A DNA stretch of 7,435 bases from Campylobacter concisus (lineage in GTDB: Bacteria > Campylobacterota > Campylobacteria > Campylobacterales > Campylobacteraceae). Position 1 is the first letter of the stretch, and each line of letters starts with the position of its first letter. The notes under the pieces were generated by a model, which was not told the DNA's origin, made no database searches, and saw only the letters and a program-made list of their open reading frames with translations. The stretch lies in the NCBI GenBank assembly GCA_018375265.1, contig JAHADO010000059.1, forward strand, positions 1 through 7,435, given 5' to 3'. Positions 1 to 6,574 of this stretch are shown in pieces. The position numbers and the translations under genes were made by a program.

Positions 1-149
1 ATAGGCATGCCACACACTGCACATCTTGCATCCTTTGGCAGCTCGATGCGCTCTTTTGCCCCTTTATAGGCGTTTATGTTTGCCTCACTCGTCAAATTTC
101 CAGCCCACAAGGCAAAAACTGCGCTAAGCAATAAAGCTATAAATTTCAT
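1..149 (-). CDS. NosL-family copper chaperone, N-terminal part (runs off the left edge)
   Basis: Only the first 49 codons are in the window. The protein begins MKFIALLLSAVFALWAG, a typical Sec signal peptide. About 25 residues later comes CAVCGMP (Cys43, Cys46, Met48), matching the CxxCGM motif near the start of mature NosL-family proteins. NosL proteins bind Cu(I) in the periplasm and serve copper enzymes such as nitrous oxide reductase. Here the neighbours are sulfite reductase genes, and Wolinella MccA carries an active-site copper, so delivery of copper to MccA is the likely role (inference). A second possibility is service to a nitrous oxide reductase outside the window. The start is supported by AAGGAG five bases upstream. 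It overlaps the stop of the preceding gene as ATGA, implying translational coupling. There is no lipobox cysteine, unlike classical lipoprotein NosL. Confidence 0.8.
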   Translation of the reverse strand, partial: MKFIALLLSAVFALWAGNLTSEANINAYKGAKERIELPKDARCAVCGMP

Positions 150-685
150 CTTATCTCCTTTAGTTTCTCTTTTTCTAACTCGCCCTTTTCATAGAGCTTT
201 TTTAACATCTCATCGTCAAATTCTATCTCGTAATAGCCCTTTACAAACTCGCTAAATTTATCAAACTTATCAAAGGCATACCCAAGCAGCCAGCGTCCGC
301 CGTTATTGCCACCGACTAAATTTTGATGCTCCGCCCCGTCATACCAGATAAAAAAGGTCGTTTGCTCTATCTCATCTGGCAAGAAGTAAGAGCGAAATTT
401 ATCAGCCTCGCCACTATAAATTTGCTCTACCACGCTTTTGTCTGCCATGCTAAGCGCATTTAGCTCATTCTCATGGTCAAACCCTCTAACCAGCACCGCC
501 TCACGCGTAAATATCACATCGAGTAGATCGCCCTGCCCGTTATCTACCACGTATCTTAGGCTATTTTCATCCTCTCTTTTAGAAATAAGCCTTAGATACT
601 CTTCATCTGGCTCCAAAAAAGCACTATCAAGTAGATAAAGTGCCTCTAGGCTTGCCTCTTTATTGCCCCAGTTTTTAAAACTCAT
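146..685 (-). CDS. Uncharacterised acidic cytoplasmic protein between Sel1-repeat and nosL-like genes
   Basis: I do not recognise this 179-residue protein with confidence. It has no signal peptide and no hydrophobic segment, so it is probably cytoplasmic. It is rich in Asp and Glu and in aromatic residues. Visible landmarks are VLVRGFDHENEL near residue 66, an aromatic stretch TTFFIWYDGAEH near 109, GGRWLLGYAFDKF near 129, and a charged, probably helical tail rich in Lys and Glu. The compact mixed layout recalls small immunity-like or SMI1/KNR4-like folds, but that is only an impression. I chose the ATG at 685 because it has AGGAAAG five bases upstream and forms a TGATG junction with the preceding stop. 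A longer reading from 718 would add 11 residues that lie wholly within the preceding gene and lacks a better ribosome site. The 3' end overlaps the nosL-like start by four bases (ATGA). Confidence 0.8.
   Translation of the reverse strand: MSFKNWGNKEASLEALYLLDSAFLEPDEEYLRLISKREDENSLRYVVDNGQGDLLDVIFTREAVLVRGFDHENELNALSMADKSVVEQIYSGEADKFRSYFLPDEIEQTTFFIWYDGAEHQNLVGGNNGGRWLLGYAFDKFDKFSEFVKGYYEIEFDDEMLKKLYEKGELEKEKLKEIR
150..160 (-). promoter_or_regulatory. Ribosome binding site of the nosL-like gene inside the preceding gene
   Basis: AAGGAG followed by ATAAG precedes the ATG at 149. The site lies within the last codons of the unknown gene, whose TGA overlaps the start as ATGA. Reinitiation by ribosomes finishing the upstream gene is likely. 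Confidence 0.7.
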
Positions 686-1506
686 CAATTCTTTCCTAAA
701 ATTTCTAAATTCTCGCACGCCTCTTTTAAGCCATTTTTGCAGCTTTTAGTGAAAATTTCACGTGCTTTTTCTATATCCTCTTTCACGCCTTTGCCCTCAG
801 CTAGCATGATAGCGTAGTTATTGCAGCCCTTTTCATAGGCGTATATGCACGCTTGCTCGTAAAGCTTTGTCGCTTTTGTAAGATTTTGTTCAACCCCTTG
901 CCCATAAACATATAAAAAGCCAAGGTTGTCACACCCTATGCCAGCTTCGTTTGCGCAGGCCATTTCGTAGTATGTTTTGGCTTTTGCGTAGTCTTTCTCG
1001 GCGCCTTCGCCCTGAGCGTATAGGTAGCCAAGGTTGCTACATCCCATGCCATCGCCTGCTTTGCAAGCCTTCTCAAAGAGCTCTTTTGCCTTTTTTAGAT
1101 CTTTTGCCACACCAGTGCCATTTGCATAGAGCAAGCCAAGCTCCGTGCAGCCCTCGTTGTCGCTGCATGCTTTTTCATATAGTTTGACCGCTTTTGCTAG
1201 GTCTTTTTCTACGCCTTTGCCATTTTCATAGACATAGCCAAGGTTGCTGCAAGCCATAGAGAAATTTTGATCGCAAGCCTTTTCATAAAGCATAGCCGCC
1301 TTTGCCTCGTCCTTTTTGACGTTACCGTCGCCCCTGCTGTAAAGCACAGCTAGGTTGTAGCAGCCTGAAGCCTTTTTCTCTTTATCGCAAGCATCTTCAT
1401 AAATTTGTGCTAGCTTATTGTGATCATCTTTTGCGCTTAAGGCCTCTTTGATGTAGCCAGCATTTAAAACGCACAAACTAGCAGCTAGTAAAACCAAACT
1501 CTTCAT
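685..1506 (-). CDS. Secreted cysteine-rich Sel1-repeat protein (Hcp-like)
   Basis: The protein has about 273 residues. It starts with a Sec signal peptide (MKSLVLLAASLCVLNAG) followed by seven Sel1/TPR-like helical repeats of roughly 36 residues, with recurring NLGYLY, GxGVxKD and AxxLYEKAC elements. Each repeat carries a cysteine pair, mostly CX7C, as in Helicobacter cysteine-rich proteins where each pair forms a disulfide inside an alpha/alpha repeat. Counting from the upstream ATG, pairs lie at 41/50, 79/87, 115/121, 149/157, 185/193, 221/229 and 257/265. The first is CX8C and the third CX5C. A periplasmic or secreted location follows. Its function here is unknown; a protein-interaction or assembly role for the sulfite reductase is inference. 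AGGAG overlaps the ccsA1 stop and stands two bases from the ATG at 1509 but five from the ATG at 1506, so I prefer 1506. The stop shares a base with the next start (TGATG). Confidence 0.88.
   Translation of the reverse strand: MKSLVLLAASLCVLNAGYIKEALSAKDDHNKLAQIYEDACDKEKKASGCYNLAVLYSRGDGNVKKDEAKAAMLYEKACDQNFSMACSNLGYVYENGKGVEKDLAKAVKLYEKACSDNEGCTELGLLYANGTGVAKDLKKAKELFEKACKAGDGMGCSNLGYLYAQGEGAEKDYAKAKTYYEMACANEAGIGCDNLGFLYVYGQGVEQNLTKATKLYEQACIYAYEKGCNNYAIMLAEGKGVKEDIEKAREIFTKSCKNGLKEACENLEILGKN
686..697 (-). promoter_or_regulatory. Ribosome binding site deciding the start at 685
   Basis: AGGAAAG stands five bases before the ATG at 685, inside the end of the Sel1-repeat gene. The start shares one base with that gene's TGA (TGATG). 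This favours 685 over the upstream in-frame start at 718. Confidence 0.7.
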
Positions 1507-1518
1507 CATATCTCCTAA
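1507..1518 (-). promoter_or_regulatory. Ribosome binding site of the Sel1-repeat gene overlapping the ccsA1 stop
   Basis: The TAG stop of ccsA1 is embedded in TTTAGGAG, which serves the next gene. Spacing is two bases to the first ATG (1509) and five to the second (1506), so the second is the better start. Confidence 0.65.
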
Positions 1519-4133
1519 ACTACTTTTATATCTCTACCGCGGTAGGCTAGGGCGATTAGCAAGGCAAGAGCTGCCAAGATCAAGTATATCAGCCCTGAAA
1601 CGCCAAAGCTCTCGCCATATGCGTATGAGTCAAGTCCGCTCAGGAAGAAATTTACTCCAAAATATGTAAAAAGCAACGAAGCAAATGATATCACGCTAGC
1701 TGTTAAAAAGGTAAAAACGCCCTTTAGTTTTGGTATAAACCTTAGATGAAGCACTATGGCATAGACGATGATCGTGATGTATGACCAGCTCTCTTTGCTG
1801 TCCCAGCCCCAGTATCTGCCCCAGCTCTCATTCGCCCAGACGCCGCCTAAGAAATTTCCGATAGTTAGCAGACTAAGACCTATGATGAGACTTAGCTCGT
1901 CGGTAGCGGCGAGGTATCTTATCTGCTCGCTAAGCTTTTGCTCATTTTTGTCATTTTTTAGTGCCATTAAGATAAGTCCCACAAGCCCCAGCACAAAGCC
2001 AAAGCCCAAAAAGCCGTAGCTTGCTGTGATGACGCTTACATGCACGCTAAGCCAAAATGACTTTAAAACTGGGACTAAATTTGTTATCTGTGGGTTTATA
2101 AAATTTAGATGAGCAACGAGTAAGCTAACACTTGCAAAGAGCGAAGCAGCGCCAAGAGCGAAGCTTTGATGCTTGAAAAATAGCACTCCAGCTAGCACGC
2201 TTATAAGCGAGATATAGACTAAACTCTCGTAAGCATCACTCCAAGGTGCGTGGCCTGAGATGTAAGCGCGTAGGGCTAAATTTAGAGCATGCACCGCAAA
2301 GGCAGTGAAAAATGCAAGGCTAAGTGCTCTTTCAAATCTAAATTTCCTTCCAAAAAATATCCTATAAAAGCCAAGAGCGAGCGAAGCAAGAGCTAGGATC
2401 ATATAAAAATAGATAAGAAATTTAAATATCTCCATTTGATTGTAAAGCACTTCTAGGCTGACCTTTGCCTCGCTTGGCGCAAGAGAGCCTAGAGTGCTTC
2501 TTTGATAGCTTGAAATTTGCTCCAAGCTCCTGTCAGCCCCCGCGCACTCGCCACTTTTTACGCAAAGGCTTAAATTTTCTATGTAAGCGCCTAAAACGCT
2601 TTTAAACTCGCTTGAAATTTCATCTTTGCTAAAGGCTTCATTTACGCCTAGCCACGTGATCGCGTCATTATTTTTAGCGGGGATAAATTTTAAAATTTCG
2701 CCCTTTAGCGCAAGGTATAAGACATTTAGCCTCTCGTCAAATTTAATGACATCGTTATCAAATTTATCTCTTTTTGAGGCGGATTTTTCATTGGCAGCTT
2801 CTACAAATTTAGCCAGCTTATACTCGCCATTTTCGTTAAAAACGTCATTAAAGCTAGCAAATTTCTCACTAACGCCAAGAAGCTCGCCCACACGCTCGCT
2901 CGTGATCTTTACTATCCTTTTATCCATCCACTCTTGTGGCGAGATGGCAAAAGAGAGCATCAGCTCATCGCTACTAAGCCCAAAAAGCGTGGTTTTGGTT
3001 GAAATTTTGCTAAGAACCGCCCTTGTATAAGAGCTAGCTGGTGCGATCCTGCTATCAGTTTGAACTAAAATTTTGGCAAATTTATCTGCGTGAGCTTTAA
3101 AATTTATAGCTTCATCGCTTGCGAAATTTGGCGTGGCATTTAGTAAAAGCAGGGCTAAAAATGCAAACTGCGTGCCTTTTATGAAGTTACAAAGTCTAAA
3201 AAATCGGCTCTTTTTGCTAAATAAATTTCCCACAAAGCCAAGGCAAAGCAGAAAATATCCGATGTAAGTTGGCACTTTGCCAGGATCAAAGCTGATCTCA
3301 AAGGCGCTTCCAAGCTCGTCAGCGTCGTATGATGACTGAAAAATTTTATAGCCCATGATGCTAAGTGGGTGATTTAGCGAAATTTCATGCTCGCTGCCTG
3401 CGATGCTTACTTTGCTCGTGTAAGACGATGGGCTATTTAGCCCTGCGTAGCGCTCTAGGATAAATTTATCAAGCCTTAGTGAAAATGGTAAATTTATCGC
3501 CCTTGAGCTAAAGTAAAATTTCGCCTCTTGCCCGTCAAAACTTAAAATGCTTGGCTCAAGATCGTATCCAGCGCCACCTTTTAGCTTGGCGGTTTTGCTC
3601 TTTTGCCCAGCAAAGCCAGCCTCTATGCTAAGCGTGGCTGGAGCGTTTTTCTCATCCTTTTTGTAGCCAACTATCTTTATAATAAATTCTTTGCCGTTTA
3701 TATCTTTTTTGAAGCCAAAGTCGTTTTTGCCAAGTAGGCTAAGTTTTAGTGGATATTCAAAACTTTCATTTGAAATTTGCACTCTTAAATAGGGCTTTGT
3801 GCTTTGCATAGAGTTGCCACTCTCGCCAACTCTTAAGTGCATAACGCCCTCTTCGCCAAAGTATCTTGTAAGCGCAGCACCGATGAAGATCACGATAAAA
3901 GCAAGATGTATCAAAAATGCGCCAAATTTCTTATACATCTTGGTTTTTACGATACTAATAGCTAAGCAGATAACACAAGCAGCCATGACGCACTCGTACC
4001 AGAGCGCTTCATAAACAAGCACTCTAGCCGTCTGTGTGTCATAAAAATTTTCCAAAAAGGTCGCCACCCCTGCACCAAAAGCAAGGATAAATAATAATAT
4101 TAAAGACAAGCGATAAATGTTTAAAATTTTCAT
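1515..4133 (-). CDS. ccsA1: Fused ResB-CcsA system II cytochrome c haem lyase, dedicated to MccA
   Basis: This 872-residue membrane protein exports haem and attaches it to apocytochrome c in the periplasm. An N-terminal ResB half has membrane helices near 8-28, 43-65 and 71-90 and a large periplasmic region; the C-terminal CcsA half, from about residue 567, has many helices. Its WWD haem-handling motif, WGRYWGWDSKESW, is encoded at 1785-1823. Numbering from a GTG at 4136, the expected haem-handling histidines are H77 (TM-His1), H699 (P-His1, in WLSVHVSVITASYG) and H797 (TM-His2, in VLHLRF). The position expected for P-His2 is Asp836 (GLDSYA). Its place right after mccABCD, and the CX15CH motif in MccA, identify it as the CcsA1-type lyase that in Wolinella is specific for that motif, rather than general CcsA2 or NrfI. 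The start is ATG 4133 with AAGG seven bases upstream; the GTG at 4136 is less likely. Confidence 0.93.
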   Translation of the reverse strand: MKILNIYRLSLILLFILAFGAGVATFLENFYDTQTARVLVYEALWYECVMAACVICLAISIVKTKMYKKFGAFLIHLAFIVIFIGAALTRYFGEEGVMHLRVGESGNSMQSTKPYLRVQISNESFEYPLKLSLLGKNDFGFKKDINGKEFIIKIVGYKKDEKNAPATLSIEAGFAGQKSKTAKLKGGAGYDLEPSILSFDGQEAKFYFSSRAINLPFSLRLDKFILERYAGLNSPSSYTSKVSIAGSEHEISLNHPLSIMGYKIFQSSYDADELGSAFEISFDPGKVPTYIGYFLLCLGFVGNLFSKKSRFFRLCNFIKGTQFAFLALLLLNATPNFASDEAINFKAHADKFAKILVQTDSRIAPASSYTRAVLSKISTKTTLFGLSSDELMLSFAISPQEWMDKRIVKITSERVGELLGVSEKFASFNDVFNENGEYKLAKFVEAANEKSASKRDKFDNDVIKFDERLNVLYLALKGEILKFIPAKNNDAITWLGVNEAFSKDEISSEFKSVLGAYIENLSLCVKSGECAGADRSLEQISSYQRSTLGSLAPSEAKVSLEVLYNQMEIFKFLIYFYMILALASLALGFYRIFFGRKFRFERALSLAFFTAFAVHALNLALRAYISGHAPWSDAYESLVYISLISVLAGVLFFKHQSFALGAASLFASVSLLVAHLNFINPQITNLVPVLKSFWLSVHVSVITASYGFLGFGFVLGLVGLILMALKNDKNEQKLSEQIRYLAATDELSLIIGLSLLTIGNFLGGVWANESWGRYWGWDSKESWSYITIIVYAIVLHLRFIPKLKGVFTFLTASVISFASLLFTYFGVNFFLSGLDSYAYGESFGVSGLIYLILAALALLIALAYRGRDIKVV

Positions 4134-4149
4134 CACCTGCCCTTAAGCC

Positions 4150-5079
4150 TTAAATGCTATAAGTCTGTCCTGCATAAAGTATAAAAACCCTAAGCAATAA
4201 AACGCCAACGACTGCTGCAAACGAGCCAAGGTAGAAGCTAAATTTCATCTTGCCAAGTGCGAAATTTAAAACAAGAGGCAAGACAAAGCCAACTAAAACA
4301 ACCCCAAGCCAAAAGAATTTAGCCCAAACGCCACTATAAAATGCAACTACCGCTTCTTGCTGATAGCTTGAACCAAGCAAAAGCGATACAAAAAGCATTA
4401 AAATTAGTAAAATTTCAGCACATAAGACGTAAAACTCCACGCCATGAAGCGAGCCAAGGTCGCTTGAGTGTGGATCTTCTTTGAAAAATAGTGCCGCTAT
4501 CAAGCTGCTACCACTTATGCCAGCACTAAGCCCTGAAGCTATGAAAAGCGCTGGTAAAACAGCGGTGTTTAAAAGTGGAAATCTAATGAGCACCGAGATC
4601 AAAAAGCCTGTATATGCGCAAATGATAACCGCAAAAAGCAGGCAAAGCGCGCTTAAGAGCGGATAAAGTGGCGATAAAATTTTCATCACGCCATCAAAAA
4701 AGCCACAAAATGACTTTAGCTCCGCATTAAAGGCGTATAGACACATCAAAAAGCTAAGCGGTATAAACACGCAAAGCGCGGCTACACCGATAGACATAAC
4801 CGATGTGAAGTTGTAATTAATCAAAATTTTCCAAAACAAAAGTGGCTTTTCAAGGTCAGCTATCAAGCAAACCATACCAAGCATGATGCTAACAAATGCC
4901 AAAAGCGAAGCAGCCTTAAAAAATGGACTAAAGCCATCTTGCCTTTTGTAGCGCTTTAGAACTATGGCAGCTATTAGCGCTCCGCCACTCATACCAGCTA
5001 GCAAAAGATAAACAGCGATCGGCCAGCCCCACTCTACTCCATGCGAAAATGTCGCAGTGAAATTTAATGCACCATCCAT
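4150..5079 (-). CDS. mccD: NrfD/PsrC-type membrane quinol dehydrogenase subunit MccD
   Basis: The 309-residue protein has eight apparent membrane helices, near residues 20-41, 55-76, 92-117, 136-164, 173-198, 215-237, 253-273 and 280-303, the usual number for NrfD/PsrC proteins. Family landmarks include AGMSGGA in helix 1, DLEKPLLFW after helix 2 and YTGFLIS in helix 4. Such proteins oxidise menaquinol in the membrane and pass electrons to a partner four-cluster ferredoxin; here that partner is the gene immediately upstream. It would therefore feed electrons through MccC to the sulfite reductase MccA. The start ATG lies one base after the mccC stop and is preceded by a G-rich ribosome site inside the end of mccC, so the two are probably translationally coupled. 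Sixteen bases separate its stop from ccsA1. Alternative members of the family (nitrite, polysulfide or tetrathionate systems) are made unlikely by the mcc context. Confidence 0.93.
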   Translation of the reverse strand: MDGALNFTATFSHGVEWGWPIAVYLLLAGMSGGALIAAIVLKRYKRQDGFSPFFKAASLLAFVSIMLGMVCLIADLEKPLLFWKILINYNFTSVMSIGVAALCVFIPLSFLMCLYAFNAELKSFCGFFDGVMKILSPLYPLLSALCLLFAVIICAYTGFLISVLIRFPLLNTAVLPALFIASGLSAGISGSSLIAALFFKEDPHSSDLGSLHGVEFYVLCAEILLILMLFVSLLLGSSYQQEAVVAFYSGVWAKFFWLGVVLVGFVLPLVLNFALGKMKFSFYLGSFAAVVGVLLLRVFILYAGQTYSI

Positions 5080-5080
5080 C

Positions 5081-5764
5081 TTACACCCCCGCTTTTACTT
5101 TAGGAATATACCTAAGGCTTGGTTTTGTGCCAAGTTCTGCTCTTAGCCTTATGCTATCTTTGACAGCTAAAAGCTGGCTAATGTGCGAGCTCTCATCGTT
5201 TAAATCACCAAATACCAAAGCCTCATATCTGCACGCCTCGACGCAGGCTGGATCTTTTTTATCCTTTAAATTTGTATCTATGCAGAAGTTACAGCTTTGG
5301 GCTGAGTGACTAAACTTATCGATATATCTCACGTCGTAAGGACAGGCTACGATGCAGTATTTACAGGCGATGCAGTCATCTATGTTTGTAGTTTGGATGC
5401 CAGTTTTTATGTCCTTGTGACAGGCTTTTGTTGGGCAAACAGCCACGCAAGGCGCATCCTCACACTGCTGACAAGATACTCTTACATATCTTTTATCGAG
5501 CAAATTCTTTGGATCAGTCTTATCCTCTACAAAAAGTCTCATCTGCCCTTTTGGGACTAAATTTACCTTTCTACATGCCACTTCGCAGTCCGTGCAGCCG
5601 ACACATTTGTTTTGGTCAAATATCATGCCAAAATGTGGTTTTTTCGCACTCTCTTCACTCTTAAAAGCAAAACCACTACTTGCCACGCTAGCACCAGCAG
5701 CCACAACTGCCATGCGTTTAAAGAAGGCTCTTCTGCTATTTTGATTTTGCATTTTTAACTCCAT
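5081..5764 (-). CDS. mccC: Tat-exported four [4Fe-4S] cluster ferredoxin MccC (NrfC-like)
   Basis: The 227-residue protein starts with a twin-arginine signal (SRRAFFKR, residues 10-17, then an alanine-rich hydrophobic stretch), so it is exported folded. Sixteen cysteines in four groups match the DMSO reductase B/NrfC pattern: C54, C57, C60, C64; C98, C101, C106, C110; C131, C134, C137, C141; and C158, C161, C174, C178. These should bind four [4Fe-4S] clusters that carry electrons from MccD to MccA on the periplasmic face. Cys115 (TKACHKD) is an additional cysteine outside the groups. The gene begins seven bases after mccB, with TTAAGG overlapping the mccB stop as ribosome site. A second in-frame ATG at 5752 has GGAG six bases upstream and would give MQNQNSRRAFFKR, an equally normal Tat signal, so the true start may be four codons later. 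Confidence 0.94.
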   Translation of the reverse strand: MELKMQNQNSRRAFFKRMAVVAAGASVASSGFAFKSEESAKKPHFGMIFDQNKCVGCTDCEVACRKVNLVPKGQMRLFVEDKTDPKNLLDKRYVRVSCQQCEDAPCVAVCPTKACHKDIKTGIQTTNIDDCIACKYCIVACPYDVRYIDKFSHSAQSCNFCIDTNLKDKKDPACVEACRYEALVFGDLNDESSHISQLLAVKDSIRLRAELGTKPSLRYIPKVKAGV

Positions 5765-5771
5765 TTATGCC

Positions 5772-6530
5772 TTAATGAGGCTTTTTAATGCCCTCATTTT
5801 GCTCTTTTTCATGAATTTTTCTTGCTGCCTCAGCTAGTTCGCCAGGCTTTAAGACCTTAATAAGCTCTATCTCAAAAACGATAGTCTCGCCTCCAGGTAT
5901 CCCCTCCATGCCGCTATCGCCGTATGCAAGCTCAGGCGGGATGACAAATTTAAACTTCTCGCCCTCTTTCATAAGCATGAGACCCTCTTCAAGACCAGGG
6001 ATCAAATTTAGCATCGAAAGATGAGCTGGAGCCTCTTTTGTCTCGTCAAAGACCTTGCCACCTGCAAAGCTTGCTTTATAATTTACTATGATGATGCTCT
6101 CAGGCTTTGGAGTAGCCCCTTTTGAGCCACCTTTTATGATCTCATATTGTAAATTTGATTTTGTTGTTTTTACATTTTTGTTTTTTGCATTTTTTTCCAT
6201 ATAGGCTTTGCCTTGGGCTAAATTCTCTTTTAGCTTGGCAGCCTCTTTTTCTTTTACTATCTTATCTAAGCTTTCAGCTCTTTTGTTTAGTAGCTTTGCT
6301 ATCTCATCATCACTTAGTTTTAGCTCGCTCTTTAGCGCGTCACTAAAGCCTTTTATCACTGCATCAGCGTCATAGCCAACACCTAGTTGCTTTTGATCTA
6401 GCAGTCCTTTTAAAACATATCCACCACTTGTTGCGCCTATGGCATAAGAGTCGTTTGTATCGACATTTGCTAAGAGGCTAGCCACGCTTAGGCTAAGAAG
6501 TAGCGAACATTTTAAAAACGCATTTTTCAT
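5772..6530 (-). CDS. mccB: Periplasmic FKBP-type peptidyl-prolyl cis-trans isomerase MccB
   Basis: The 252-residue protein has a Sec signal peptide (residues 1-21, ending SLLA before NVD). A lysine- and glutamate-rich helical region at about 25-120 resembles the dimerisation domain of Mip/FkpA proteins. An FKBP domain follows at about 125-228. FKBP landmarks are Tyr151, Phe161-Asp162 (VFDE), IPGL at 177-180, PPELAYG at 198-204 and the final strand VFEIELIKV. The usual IPGW tryptophan is Leu180. It should catalyse prolyl isomerisation or act as a chaperone for periplasmic proteins. Its fixed place directly after mccA, as in Wolinella, suggests that it helps fold MccA or make its haem-binding sites accessible (inference). 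AAGGG six bases before the ATG supports the start. The 44 bases between mccA and mccB contain a perfect hairpin. Confidence 0.93.
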   Translation of the reverse strand: MKNAFLKCSLLLSLSVASLLANVDTNDSYAIGATSGGYVLKGLLDQKQLGVGYDADAVIKGFSDALKSELKLSDDEIAKLLNKRAESLDKIVKEKEAAKLKENLAQGKAYMEKNAKNKNVKTTKSNLQYEIIKGGSKGATPKPESIIIVNYKASFAGGKVFDETKEAPAHLSMLNLIPGLEEGLMLMKEGEKFKFVIPPELAYGDSGMEGIPGGETIVFEIELIKVLKPGELAEAARKIHEKEQNEGIKKPH

Positions 6531-6549
6531 TTCAAACCCTTAAGATTAA

Positions 6550-6569
6550 AGGGGCTAAAACTAGCCCCT
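6550..6569 (-). terminator. Intercistronic hairpin between mccA and mccB
   Basis: A perfect 8-base-pair inverted repeat with a four-base loop (AGGGGCTA-GTTT-TAGCCCCT on the transcribed strand) starts a few bases after the mccA stop. It is followed by TTTAATCTT, a broken T-run, and then by the mccB ribosome site. The weak T-run and the tight downstream operon argue for partial termination, or for protection of the mccA transcript's 3' end, rather than a full stop. Either would give more MccA than MccB-D. The structure is seen directly; the effect is inferred. Confidence 0.6.
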
Positions 6570-6574
6570 AAATG

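Noticed and set aside
686..718. N-terminal extension of the unknown gene
   Set aside because: It would overlap the Sel1-repeat gene by 34 bases, while the ATG at 685 has a good ribosome site and a TGATG coupling junction.
951..1187. Plus-strand open reading frame opposite the Sel1-repeat gene
   Set aside because: The apparent repeats in it mirror the Sel1 repeats on the other strand; no independent coding evidence.
918..1246. Repeated AGCCAAGGTTG words at about 918, 1026 and 1236, considered as CRISPR or DNA repeats
   Set aside because: They are in phase with the 36-residue protein repeats (the NLGYLY element) and diverge elsewhere, so they are coding repeats.
2626..3030. Plus-strand open reading frame of 134 codons opposite ccsA1
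   Set aside because: It lies wholly inside the well-supported ccsA1 gene, has a serine- and leucine-rich translation typical of antisense frames, and shows no convincing domain.
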